A program made the translations under genes and the position numbers. This document shows positions 7,736-16,370 of a stretch of DNA of 37,736 nucleotides, in pieces; the stretch's first letter is position 1, and each line of letters begins with the position of its first letter. The stretch lies in NCBI RefSeq assembly GCF_013213975.1, contig NZ_JABSST010000025.1:1-37736 (forward strand), read 5' to 3'. The stretch comes from Winogradskyella sp. (GTDB taxonomy: Bacteria > Bacteroidota > Bacteroidia > Flavobacteriales > Flavobacteriaceae). Below the pieces are notes generated by a model that had not been told where the DNA came from, ran no database searches, and saw only the letters and a list, made by a program, of their open reading frames with translations.

Positions 7736-10033
7736 TTAGAAATTAACTCTAAAGCTTAGATTAGGAGTGAATTTTAAAGAACGATTGTCAATTTCAATGA
7801 TGTTATCGTCTGCATCGACAGTGTAGTATCTATTAATAATGTTTATCTGATTAAACATATTCCAAACAGACCCCCCAATTTCTGCATTAGTATTTTTTGA
7901 AAGATTAAATTTATAGGTTGCAGAGATGTCGGCTCTAAAATAATCTGGTAGCCTTGCACCATTCGGATTTTTGTATTCTATATTTGAATTGAAAGGGTTT
8001 TGGATTTCGGCAGGTTCTGAATAAGAGCGGCCAGAATGCCAATTTATTCCTAGACCAATTTTAAAATTGTTGAGATTATAGGTTAAGGAAGCATCAGCGA
8101 CATGAGTTAAATCGATAGTATTGGGGAATGCTCCACCTTGGTTTAAATTGTCAAATTTGTAGTCATTATTACTTAAGGTATAACTCAACCAGGTGCTAAA
8201 GTTATTAAAGCGTTTATTGATCAAAAAATCAATTCCTGTAACAGTATAAGATCCAATATCGTTTACAAATTGAAATTGATTTTGAAAGCCTTGACTCTGA
8301 GCCGTTATGTCATCAGTATTCTTGTAATAGCCTTCTAAAGAAACAAGCAAATTATTTTTATTGTAACTAATACCTAAAGAAATTTGTTGACTCCTCACTA
8401 AAGGAACATCTTCGAGATTAGATAGCTGCCAACGACGTTTTTCAATGCCAAAAAAGTCTTGCTGTAAATCTATAATTTGCGATATCGATTGACTCTTTAA
8501 TTCTCCTAAAACTTCGATTCTAATATTATTAGATAGTTTTTGATTAAAGGCAAAACGAGGTTCAAGAACTAGCTCCTGTAACTTTTCAAAATAGCTAATT
8601 CTTGCACCAAGTCTGATGTATGTGTTTCTTGATTTAGAATAGCGTTCTGTTTCTCCAAAAATAGCATGAGTTCTAATAATTTCTTTATTTAGACTTGTAA
8701 AATCCGGATTAATCACATCTTCGAAATTGGTTACACCAACTTCATTAAATTGATAACCTACTCGTATTTCAGTATTATTATCAAGCTTTTTAGAAACATC
8801 TAAACGTAAACTATAATCCTCTACTTTATTTTCTTGAGTTAATCGTTGATTATTTGTTATATCATCGTTCTTAGCATATAGATCATAATTTGAATAGTAT
8901 AATTCTGCAGACGCAAACAACTCGTTATCGAATACTTTAGAATATGTTGCACTTGCTCCGTAACTGAATTGATTTAATGCGCTTCGGTTTTCTTGAAAGT
9001 TATTATCTGAGTTTGTGAAAATTTGATTGTAGTCAAGATTATTATAAATATTAAGAAGTTTAATTCTAAGCTTAGAGGATTTATCAATATTGTAAAGCAA
9101 CTTAGCGTTAATATCATAAAATAAAAAGCGTTCATCTAACGCTAAAACACTATTAATATCATTTGATGTATTAAGTTCAGAATCTCTAAAAATTCTATCA
9201 AAATAAGCATCATAGGTTGTAGAGGCTATAATATCAGTAAAGGAACGTCGCACAGCCAGCTGTAGTTCTGTTTTTTTGGAAAACGGAATTTTTGCAAAAC
9301 CATCAACACTCAATAGGTTAGATCCAAAACCGGCATCAAAAGTATTATCAATAACATCAGAATCATTAATTAATATTGTACTGGAAGCACCATCGCCATA
9401 AAGTGCACTTGTTCCATTTTTTGAGACTCTTACTCCTTTAGATAAATAAGGATTAAACGCTGAAATAAGACCAAAAAAATGTCCGGTCTGATACATTCTT
9501 ATACCTTCATAAATGATGAGGTTTTGATCGTTAGTGCCACCTCTTACGTTGATGTTAGAAATGCGTTCGTCAACACTAATTACTCCAGGTAGATTTTGGA
9601 TTATTTGAAGAACATCTGGTTCTATTAATCCTGGAAGGTTATCAAAGGCTTTTGTGTTAACTTGTATAGCGCCATTATTTGTTTTTGAAATTCCTTTGGT
9701 AAGATAGTTGGTAACTACAACTTCCTCTAATCTTTGCGTACTATTAAGTTTAGGCGTTACAGCAATGAACCGTTCACTCAGTACTTCAAGATTGATTTGT
9801 GAAATTGTTTTTAACACATCTAAAACCTCTCGTAAACTTAATGACGATGACAAAGGAACCATAGTAATGCCTTCTATAGTATTTGGTTCATAAGAAAATT
9901 TAATATCATATTGAGCTTCTATTTGCTCAAGAATTTGAACAAGAGGTCGGGGTTCCTTATTTTGACTATGAGCTAAATAGAAAGAGGAAATAATTAAAAA
10001 AACTAAGAAAAGGCGATGTAATGGTTTATTCAC
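7736..10033 (-). CDS. TonB-dependent receptor with STN signalling domain
   Basis: Outer-membrane receptor of 765 residues. A signal peptide (about 1-24, ending YLAHSQ) is followed by an STN (secretin/TonB N-terminal) domain at about 27-95 (LVQILEQIEAQYDIKFSYEP to LEVLSERFIAVTP). This is the periplasmic module by which FecA-type transducers contact a FecR protein. The plug comes next (about 105-230: TKAFDNLPGLIEPDVLQIIQ, INVRGGTNDQNLIIYEGIRM, YGDGASSTILIND) and then a 22-strand-type barrel that ends in aromatic LSFRVNF. Its ATG overlaps the end of the FecR gene by 8 bases, so the two are translationally coupled. No SusD partner and no siderophore or haem genes are present, so the ligand cannot be inferred; a role as sensor plus importer is inferred from the FecR/sigma context. 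Confidence 0.92.
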   Translation of the reverse strand: MNKPLHRLFLVFLIISSFYLAHSQNKEPRPLVQILEQIEAQYDIKFSYEPNTIEGITMVPLSSSLSLREVLDVLKTISQINLEVLSERFIAVTPKLNSTQRLEEVVVTNYLTKGISKTNNGAIQVNTKAFDNLPGLIEPDVLQIIQNLPGVISVDERISNINVRGGTNDQNLIIYEGIRMYQTGHFFGLISAFNPYLSKGVRVSKNGTSALYGDGASSTILINDSDVIDNTFDAGFGSNLLSVDGFAKIPFSKKTELQLAVRRSFTDIIASTTYDAYFDRIFRDSELNTSNDINSVLALDERFLFYDINAKLLYNIDKSSKLRIKLLNIYNNLDYNQIFTNSDNNFQENRSALNQFSYGASATYSKVFDNELFASAELYYSNYDLYAKNDDITNNQRLTQENKVEDYSLRLDVSKKLDNNTEIRVGYQFNEVGVTNFEDVINPDFTSLNKEIIRTHAIFGETERYSKSRNTYIRLGARISYFEKLQELVLEPRFAFNQKLSNNIRIEVLGELKSQSISQIIDLQQDFFGIEKRRWQLSNLEDVPLVRSQQISLGISYNKNNLLVSLEGYYKNTDDITAQSQGFQNQFQFVNDIGSYTVTGIDFLINKRFNNFSTWLSYTLSNNDYKFDNLNQGGAFPNTIDLTHVADASLTYNLNNFKIGLGINWHSGRSYSEPAEIQNPFNSNIEYKNPNGARLPDYFRADISATYKFNLSKNTNAEIGGSVWNMFNQINIINRYYTVDADDNIIEIDNRSLKFTPNLSFRVNF

Positions 10034-10922
10034 GCTTTAATACAACAATTGCTCCAGTCTTACTGTAGCTTAAATTTAAGGGTATTGTAACAGATTTCAA
10101 TGCTAAATCCAGATTTTTGTGTGTAAAGCTACCTGTAAATAATCGAGAGGTGTCAATATTTTCGGCATTGATCTTTATCTTGTAGTAATTTTCTAATTCA
10201 GATAAAATATGCTTTAGGTTAACATTATTGTAGCTGCTTTCACCACGCAACCAACTAGGTTGCGTAGCGAGCACTTTATCATTAGCAATCATTTCCCCAT
10301 CTATCCATCTAAATGAATTGCCAGGACTTAATTCTATTCTATTTTCACTATGGGTTACAGCCACCAAACCTTCAAAGCAGGTGACCTCAAAAAAGTCGTT
10401 ACGTTGTATAATATTAAATTGTGTACCTAATACTGTGACTTTACCATGTTTAGTAACTACATCAAATTTTTTGCCTTTAGCGACCTTAAAGAAAGCTTCA
10501 CCTTTTAGGTTAACAACTCTAGCCTTCTCCCATTTATGTTCATTAAAGGCTAAGAATGAATTTACGTTTAAATTGACCTCAGAAGCGTCTGGTAGTGAAA
10601 TAATGGTTTGTTCTGCAATTTTAGTTTGTATCTCTGTGTCTAAAGTTGTTGTATAATAATAGGCGCTCAAGAGAAGTGCCAATACAGCAGCAATTTTTAG
10701 AACTGTATAAAACCATCTATTAGTTTTGATCTTTACTGAATCTAGTTCAGATTTTAAATGGCTATATTCAGAATTAATAGAATACTCAGAAGCTTTAAAA
10801 GAATGCAAGGCGTTGTTAAGTTTAATTAAATCCGAGGAATTATCAAGCTGTTCAAAAGCCTTTTGCTCTTCTAGTGATAGGTTGTTATCAAACCACTTTT
10901 TTATGAGTTCTTCTTTATTCAT
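10026..10922 (-). CDS. FecR-family anti-sigma factor
   Basis: Inner-membrane anti-sigma regulator of 298 residues. A cytoplasmic N-terminal segment (about 1-66, MNKEELIKKWFDNNLSLEEQ) should bind the ECF sigma factor. One transmembrane helix lies at about 70-88 (FYTVLKIAAVLALLLSAYYY). The periplasmic FecR domain spans about 105-200 (ISLPDASEVNLNVNSFLAFN, LKGEAFFKVAKGKKFDVVT, GKVTVLGTQFNI), and a C-terminal DUF4974/STN-like domain about 225-296 (NVNLKHILSELENYYKIKIN). This order is the standard Bacteroidota FecR layout. It sits 49 bases after the sigma gene and overlaps the TonB receptor gene by 8 bases, which makes a three-gene signalling operon. Confidence 0.95.
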   Translation of the reverse strand: MNKEELIKKWFDNNLSLEEQKAFEQLDNSSDLIKLNNALHSFKASEYSINSEYSHLKSELDSVKIKTNRWFYTVLKIAAVLALLLSAYYYTTTLDTEIQTKIAEQTIISLPDASEVNLNVNSFLAFNEHKWEKARVVNLKGEAFFKVAKGKKFDVVTKHGKVTVLGTQFNIIQRNDFFEVTCFEGLVAVTHSENRIELSPGNSFRWIDGEMIANDKVLATQPSWLRGESSYNNVNLKHILSELENYYKIKINAENIDTSRLFTGSFTHKNLDLALKSVTIPLNLSYSKTGAIVVLKRE

Positions 10923-10971
10923 TTCTTTCTATTCATTAATAAAACAGCTAAGGGTTAAAAACTCCTACCCA

Positions 10972-11487
10972 TTAAATGCCTTTAATATCCTCTCGTAATT
11001 TTTTTAAGGCACCATAAATTCTCTTTTCTACGGCTTTGGTGGAAATATTTAAGAGTTCTGCTATTTCTTTAAAGCGTTTGCCCTCAACTCTATTCATTAA
11101 AAAAGCAACACGTTGTGCATCTGTTAAATTAGATAGTGCCTTTTGTAATTTTTCGTGATACTCTTTTTCTTCCAGTAAAAATTCAGGAGATTCTATGGTA
11201 GCTGTTTTTTGAGGACGTTTTTCATATTTTAAAACTACGTTTTGATGCGCCACAGCATTTAGCATTAAATTATTAGCAGTAGTAAACAAGAAACTCTTTG
11301 CCTTATCAGGGGAAACTTTACTACAATTTTGCCAAAGTTTTATGAATGCCTCTTGTACTTTGTCTTTTGGATTTAGATGCTCTCCAAACTTGTAATACAA
11401 GAAGTTATGCAGGTTTTTTGAATGCTTTTTAAAGATGCTTTCAAATAACCGTTCTTCACAAATATGGTCTTGTAGAGGTTGTTTCAT
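10972..11487 (-). CDS. ECF sigma-70 factor (FecI-like)
   Basis: RNA polymerase sigma factor of 171 residues, with regions 2 and 4 only. Region 2 covers about 12-75 (FESIFKKHSKNLHNFLYYKF, DKVQEAFIKLWQNC), and region 4 about 115-168 (LTDAQRVAFLMNRVEGKRFK, then the helix-turn-helix EIAELLNISTKAVEKRIYGAL). It is first gene of the sigma/FecR/TonB-receptor operon. A near-consensus promoter lies upstream on the minus strand (TTG at 11529-11531 and TATAATTTG at 11504-11512, with one base more than TAnnTTTG). The divergent acidic lipoprotein gene starts 102 bases away, and the shared spacer is the natural place for a promoter that this sigma factor recognises; that link is inference. Confidence 0.93.
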   Translation of the reverse strand: MKQPLQDHICEERLFESIFKKHSKNLHNFLYYKFGEHLNPKDKVQEAFIKLWQNCSKVSPDKAKSFLFTTANNLMLNAVAHQNVVLKYEKRPQKTATIESPEFLLEEKEYHEKLQKALSNLTDAQRVAFLMNRVEGKRFKEIAELLNISTKAVEKRIYGALKKLREDIKGI

Positions 11488-11589
11488 AGTACTTTTCGAC
11501 TCACAAATTATAAATAAATTTTATAAAGCAAGGGTAGGAAAATCAAAATGCTAATTGTTCTATAATAAAATCGATAAAGCTCCATTATT

Positions 11590-13284
11590 ATGAAAACAAA
11601 AATCTACCGCCTACTTTATGTAGCCTTTTTTGCCCTTTTTGTTTTTTCATGTCAAAATGAAGAAACAGAAATAAATAATCCCAACAATCAAGAAGTCATT
11701 ACTGCAGATTCTGCACTGGCTTCTTTTATGACTAGCGTTACTGCTAACTATGGCGCCTACGATGACATCCTAGATGACTCAAGCTGTTTTTCTATTGAAT
11801 TACCAGTGACTATTGTTGTAAGCGATATTACGATTACCATTGAAACTTTAGACGATTTAGAAGCGCTTGAGGAGTTGTTTGAAGCGTTCGAAGGTGAAGA
11901 TGATATTTTGGATTTTATATTTCCAATAACCATCATTTTTAATGATTATACTGAAATTGTAATTGAAAACGAGGATCAACTCGAAGGATGGATAGCGTCT
12001 TGTGATATTGATGACGAGGATGACGAAATCATTGAATGTATAGATTTTGTTTATCCTATTTCATTTTCAGTTTTTAATTCTGATTTCAATATTGTAGATA
12101 CTATTGTCATTGAAAGCGACCAAGCACTTTATACTTTTATAGAAGCATTAGAAGACGATGAAAACGCTTTAATTGTAAGTTTAAATTACCCTGTTACCTT
12201 ACTATATGCTAATGGTGAAACAATTCAGGTAAATTCTAATGAAGAATTAGGAAACGCTATTGAAGCTGCTGAAGATGATTGTTACAATGATGATGAAGAA
12301 GACCAATGCGATCTTGAATTGGAAGACATCGAAGCTTATCTATTAGAATGTGCCTTCGACGTTGAAATTGAAAATGATGAAGATGATTTAATAGATAGCC
12401 TACAGTTTAATTTCACACAATCTGGTGAATTAGTTGTTTCCGGTGATGCAACTGTTGTAGACATCGGTGCTTGGGATTTATTAGAAACGGATTTAGGAAT
12501 AAAACTCATTATAGAAGGATTACAGACCTTTACGACCGCCAATGGATTATGGTTGCTCGAGGATTGTGATAATGATTATGATTTAGAGTTTGTCCAAGAG
12601 TCTGAAAACGGACTTCTATACATGAGTCTAGAACTCAATTGTGAAATTGATGAGGAGGATGTTTCTGAGTGTTATGGGCTTTACAACCTAGAAGTTTGCG
12701 ACGAAGATGATGACGTTGAGGACGGATTTGGAACATTTGATCTTAATTTAATTTTTGATAATTGTCCAAATGATGACGTTGAGTTTGCATTTTATTTAAC
12801 CATCGATGACGCAGAAACTCAGGTTAATGCATTAGCAAGTGCGTTTATTAATACTATAGCTTACGAGCAAACTATCTATTCGAGAGTTGCTTTGGCTGGA
12901 GATCCAAGTATATTCGAAATTTTTGAGCATCATTTAATAGTAGAAAACTGTTACGAAGAAAGTTGCTCTGAAGGAGATGTCGATAATATTTTACAAGAAT
13001 GTTCATGGCAGATTGTAAGTTATAATGCCAGTGATAATCTTATCGATTTCTATTTAATGTTTCAAGCAAATCAAAACTTGATTATTGAAGGTCAAGGATT
13101 AAATATAGATGCATCATGGACGACGTCTCAATCTGATGAAGGAGTGATTTTAACATTTGATAGTGTTGCAGGACCAAATATTCAAGCCATTACTGGTGAG
13201 TGGTTGGTTGTTGAATGCGAAGTAGATCGCTTACAACTGCATAGAGGTGATGATGTAATCGTTTTAGAAAGAAACTGCGATTAA
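11590..13284 (+). CDS. Acidic, Cys-containing repeat lipoprotein of unknown function
   Basis: Lipoprotein of 564 residues, unrecognised family. The signal peptide ends at the lipobox FVFSC with Cys21; the mature start CQNEETE has acidic residues at +4/+5, which resembles the flavobacterial lipoprotein surface-export signal. Aspartate and glutamate dominate. Residues 66-231 hold four degenerate repeats with the pattern hydrophobic-P-[IV]-[ST]-strand, strand, then an acidic helix: IELPVTIVVSDITITIE, FIFPITIIFNDYTEIVIE, FVYPISFSVF with DTIVIESD, and LNYPVTLLYANGETIQVN. Residues 244-563 hold a second module, seen clearly twice (about 246-351 and 464-563): L-x-E-C at the start, LIDSLQFNF or LIDFYLMFQ, GLWLLEDC or GEWLVVEC, and a closing Cys. 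About 14 cysteines border modules, so disulfides are likely. It is divergent from the sigma/FecR/TonB-receptor operon. Confidence 0.85.
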   Translation: MKTKIYRLLYVAFFALFVFSCQNEETEINNPNNQEVITADSALASFMTSVTANYGAYDDILDDSSCFSIELPVTIVVSDITITIETLDDLEALEELFEAFEGEDDILDFIFPITIIFNDYTEIVIENEDQLEGWIASCDIDDEDDEIIECIDFVYPISFSVFNSDFNIVDTIVIESDQALYTFIEALEDDENALIVSLNYPVTLLYANGETIQVNSNEELGNAIEAAEDDCYNDDEEDQCDLELEDIEAYLLECAFDVEIENDEDDLIDSLQFNFTQSGELVVSGDATVVDIGAWDLLETDLGIKLIIEGLQTFTTANGLWLLEDCDNDYDLEFVQESENGLLYMSLELNCEIDEEDVSECYGLYNLEVCDEDDDVEDGFGTFDLNLIFDNCPNDDVEFAFYLTIDDAETQVNALASAFINTIAYEQTIYSRVALAGDPSIFEIFEHHLIVENCYEESCSEGDVDNILQECSWQIVSYNASDNLIDFYLMFQANQNLIIEGQGLNIDASWTTSQSDEGVILTFDSVAGPNIQAITGEWLVVECEVDRLQLHRGDDVIVLERNCD

Positions 13285-13334
13285 TAAAAAGAAACGCTAA
13301 GTACATTAGTAATTTTAGTAAGTTTAAGTTGATG

Positions 13335-13370
13335 AAGAGAGTTGTCTACCGCTGGGCAGCTCTTTTCTTT
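13335..13370 (+). terminator. Probable terminator after the acidic lipoprotein gene
   Basis: AAGAG (13335-13339) pairs with CTCTT (13360-13364), and TTGTC with GGCAG-type bases inside it, after a two-base bulge; the stem is followed by TTTCTTTT. Imperfect but correctly placed between two same-strand genes. Confidence 0.4.
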
Positions 13371-13437
13371 TGGAGTATTCTCAGTTTTAGACTTATAGAA
13401 TTATAGATATCCCATTCGTTTATCTCTTGTAAATTCT

Positions 13438-13445
13438 TAAATTTG
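13438..13445 (+). promoter_or_regulatory. Probable -7 box of ffh promoter (TAAATTTG)
   Basis: Perfect match to TAnnTTTG, 24 bases before the ffh ATG at 13470. Its last three bases, TTG, are the upstream in-frame pseudo-start, which argues against the longer reading. No clear -33 TTG is seen. Confidence 0.55.
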
Positions 13446-13469
13446 CAACTTCAAAAAGAGATAAAGATT

Positions 13470-14801
13470 ATGTTCAATAATTTAAGTGATAAGTTAGATA
13501 AAGCGTTACACGTATTAAAGGGCCATGGTAGTATTACAGAAGTAAATGTTGCTGAAACTTTAAAGGAAGTAAGACGAGCGCTTTTAGATGCCGATGTTAA
13601 CTTTAAAATAGCTAAAGAATTTACCAACAAGGTAAAAGAAAAAGCGCTTGGTCAAAACGTTTTAACCACACTGCAGCCAGGCCAATTAATGGTTAAAATC
13701 GTTAAAGACGAGTTGACTGAACTTATGGGTGGTGATGCTGAAGGAATCAACTTATCAGGAAACCCAAGTGTCATTTTAATGTCAGGTTTGCAAGGTTCTG
13801 GTAAAACGACCTTCTCTGGAAAGCTGGCTAATTATCTCAAAAACAAGAAAACAAAAAAACCTTTACTTGTTGCTTGTGATGTGTATCGTCCAGCAGCGAT
13901 TGATCAGTTGCATGTGGTTGGAGATCAAATCAATGTTGAGGTTTTTAGTGATAAAGGAAATAATGATCCTGTTGCCATTGCTCAAGCAGGTATTGCTCAT
14001 GCTAAAGCTAATGGTCATAATGTTGTTATAATAGATACCGCAGGTCGATTGGCAGTAGATGAAGCTATGATGACCGAGATTTCTAACATTCATAAAGCCA
14101 TTCAACCGCAGGAAACCCTATTTGTGGTTGATTCCATGACTGGTCAGGATGCCGTTAATACGGCTAAAGCCTTTAACGACATCCTTAATTTTGACGGTGT
14201 TATCCTTACAAAATTAGACGGTGATACACGAGGTGGTGCAGCTATTTCTATTAAATCTGTAGTTAATAAACCAATTAAATTTATTGGTACAGGTGAAAAA
14301 ATGGAAGCCATAGATGTCTTCTATCCTTCACGTATGGCAGACCGTATATTAGGAATGGGAGATGTGGTGTCGCTTGTAGAGCGTGCCCAAGAACAATTTG
14401 ATGAAGAAGAGGCGCGTAAGCTTCAAAAGAAGATTGCCAAAAATCAATTTGGATTTGATGATTTCTTAAAGCAGATACAGCAAATTAAGAAGATGGGTAA
14501 TATGAAGGACCTTATCGGAATGATTCCAGGTGCTGGAAAAATGATGAAGGATATTGATATTGATGATGATGCGTTTAAGGGTATTGAAGCCATAATTCAT
14601 TCCATGACTCCAGCTGAACGTTCTAACCCATCAATCATAAACTCAAGCAGAAAAAAGCGTATAGGAAAAGGATCTGGAACTTCGGTGCAAGAGGTGAACC
14701 AACTATTGAAACAATTTACGCAAATGAGTAAGATGATGAAAATGATGCAAGGTGGAGGCGGAAAGCGCATGATGCAGATGATGAAGAACATGCCTAGATA
14801 A
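13470..14801 (+). CDS. ffh: Signal recognition particle protein Ffh (SRP54)
   Basis: GTPase of 443 residues that binds SRP RNA and signal sequences of nascent membrane proteins and docks with FtsY. The ATG at 13470 (MFNNLSDKLDKAL) is the family's normal start; an extension to a TTG at 13443 would place the start in the -7 box. Domains in order: N domain (about 1-85), G domain with the P-loop GLQGSGKTT at 106-114 and with VACDVYRPAAIDQL, DTAGRLAVDE, and TKLDGDTRGGAA, then the methionine-rich M domain, which ends MSKMMKMMQGGGGKRMMQMM. Thirty bases separate it from folD, so the two may be co-transcribed. Confidence 0.98.
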   Translation: MFNNLSDKLDKALHVLKGHGSITEVNVAETLKEVRRALLDADVNFKIAKEFTNKVKEKALGQNVLTTLQPGQLMVKIVKDELTELMGGDAEGINLSGNPSVILMSGLQGSGKTTFSGKLANYLKNKKTKKPLLVACDVYRPAAIDQLHVVGDQINVEVFSDKGNNDPVAIAQAGIAHAKANGHNVVIIDTAGRLAVDEAMMTEISNIHKAIQPQETLFVVDSMTGQDAVNTAKAFNDILNFDGVILTKLDGDTRGGAAISIKSVVNKPIKFIGTGEKMEAIDVFYPSRMADRILGMGDVVSLVERAQEQFDEEEARKLQKKIAKNQFGFDDFLKQIQQIKKMGNMKDLIGMIPGAGKMMKDIDIDDDAFKGIEAIIHSMTPAERSNPSIINSSRKKRIGKGSGTSVQEVNQLLKQFTQMSKMMKMMQGGGGKRMMQMMKNMPR

Positions 14802-14830
14802 AAGAAGCTAACTATTAGAAAATTTCCAAC

Positions 14831-15715
14831 ATGACAATTCTAGACGGACGCAAAACGAGTAATGACATCAAAGCTGAAATAAAAGCTGAGGTTGACAAAA
14901 TGAAGGCTAATGGAGAAAAGGTCCCACATCTTGCTGCAGTAATAGTAGGAAATGATGGGGCTAGTCTTACTTATGTTGGTAGTAAAGTTAGAGCTTGTGA
15001 ACGTGTTGGTTTTGAGTCTACAATGGTACGTTTACCAAATACAACTAGTGAAATAGAGTTACTAGATACGATCGAAGATTTGAATAACAATGATGATATT
15101 GATGGTTTTATCATTCAGTTACCATTACCTCCTCAAATTAATACGCAAAAGGTATTAATGGCCGTTCATCCAGATAAAGATGTCGATGGGTTTCATCCAA
15201 TGAACTTTGGCAAAATGGCCTTAGATATGTCGACGTTTATTCCGGCTACGCCATTTGGTATTTTGGAACTTATTGATCGCTATGGAGTAGAAACTAAAGG
15301 AAAGCATACTGTAGTTATTGGACGTTCTCATATTGTTGGTCGTCCTATGAGTATACTAATGGGTCGTAAAGGGTTTCCTGGGAATTCCACAGTGACCTTG
15401 ACTCATAGTCACACTAAGAATATTACTCAGATTACATCCCAAGCAGATATTATAATATCTGCTTTAGGGATACCGAACTTTTTAAAGGCTGAAATGATAA
15501 AAGATGATGCTGTTATTATCGATGTTGGTATTACGCGAGTTCCTGACGATTCTGAAAAAGGATATTACATCACTGGTGATGTAGATTTTGAAAATTGTAG
15601 TAAAAAAGCAAGTTTTATTACGCCAGTCCCAGGAGGAGTAGGTCCAATGACCATTGCAATGTTATTAAAGAATACTTTATTAGCTAGAGAGCAGCATAGA
15701 CTTCATAATAGATAA
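14831..15715 (+). CDS. folD: Bifunctional methylenetetrahydrofolate dehydrogenase/methenyltetrahydrofolate cyclohydrolase
   Basis: Cytoplasmic one-carbon enzyme of 294 residues that oxidises 5,10-methylene-THF and hydrolyses 5,10-methenyl-THF to 10-formyl-THF. The catalytic pair Y48/K52 lies in LTYVGSKVRACERVG. Other signatures are IIQLPLPPQ, HPDKDVDGFHPMNFG, PATPFGILELI, the Rossmann loop VVIGRSHIVGRPMS, and the C-terminal PVPGGVGPMTIAMLLKNT. Length is normal. It starts 29 bases after ffh and has no promoter box of its own that I can see, so read-through from ffh is likely. Confidence 0.98.
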   Translation: MTILDGRKTSNDIKAEIKAEVDKMKANGEKVPHLAAVIVGNDGASLTYVGSKVRACERVGFESTMVRLPNTTSEIELLDTIEDLNNNDDIDGFIIQLPLPPQINTQKVLMAVHPDKDVDGFHPMNFGKMALDMSTFIPATPFGILELIDRYGVETKGKHTVVIGRSHIVGRPMSILMGRKGFPGNSTVTLTHSHTKNITQITSQADIIISALGIPNFLKAEMIKDDAVIIDVGITRVPDDSEKGYYITGDVDFENCSKKASFITPVPGGVGPMTIAMLLKNTLLAREQHRLHNR

Positions 15716-15796
15716 TTCTATGTTCTTGCTTCAACTTCGTATAATTCCATTATTTCTCTTTTAATCTATTTACCCTTTTATCTAACTAGATTTTAA

Positions 15797-16219
15797 TTAC
15801 TTAGCGAATAACTGGCTCATATCTTTAAAGGCTTTGAATTCTAAGGCATTGCCAGAAGGGTCTTTAAAAAACATTGTGGCTTGTTCACCAACTTGTCCTT
15901 CAAACCTAATATAAGGTTCAATAATAAAATCAATGCCTTTTGATTTTAGCATACTTGCAAATTCATTAAAATTATCCCATGGTAAAACAACCCCAAAATG
16001 AGGAACAGGAACATCTTTACCATCCACTGAATTGGTATGCTCGTCTTCTTTAGATTCAGGTTTGTAATGAATGACTAATTGATGCCCGAAAAAATTATAG
16101 TCAACCCAATGGTCACTACTTCTGCCTTCTTCAAAGTTTAAAATTTAAGTATAGAAGTATCTGCAGGCTTGTAAATTGTGGACTGGAATTGCTAAATGAA
16201 ATGGCGCGATGTTAGACAT
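15797..16219 (-). pseudogene. VOC (glyoxalase/bleomycin-resistance-like) protein split by an in-frame TAA
   Basis: The minus strand from the ATG at 16219 reads MSNIAPFHLAIPVHNLQACR, then YFYT, an in-frame TAA (16147-16145), and in the same frame [58 protein letters not shown] and on to [14 protein letters not shown]. Without the TAA it would be a 140-codon VOC protein of normal length, with metal-ligand positions such as the His in APFHLAIPV, the one in VPHFGVV and the Glu in ALEFKAF retained. GAA to TAA is the simplest single change. A 76-residue frame beginning at a GTG (16027) is only the C-terminal half and is unlikely to be a gene. A sequencing error is the main alternative to true inactivation. 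Confidence 0.85.
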
Positions 16220-16370
16220 AACTACTATCTTAAATTTAAAATTTAAAGATAGATTTTTCTAGTCACTTTCAACACTGTCAACTCTTGAATTTTTTATCAA
16301 TTGTTAATGTTAATCCTTATATCTCAAGCTATAAACAAAACAATCTACTTCACTGTTAATTAGGATTTAA

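Noticed and set aside
7736-11487. Siderophore (FecA-type) iron uptake operon
   Set aside because: Only the signalling architecture is shared; no siderophore, haem or iron genes are in the neighbourhood, so the ligand is left open.
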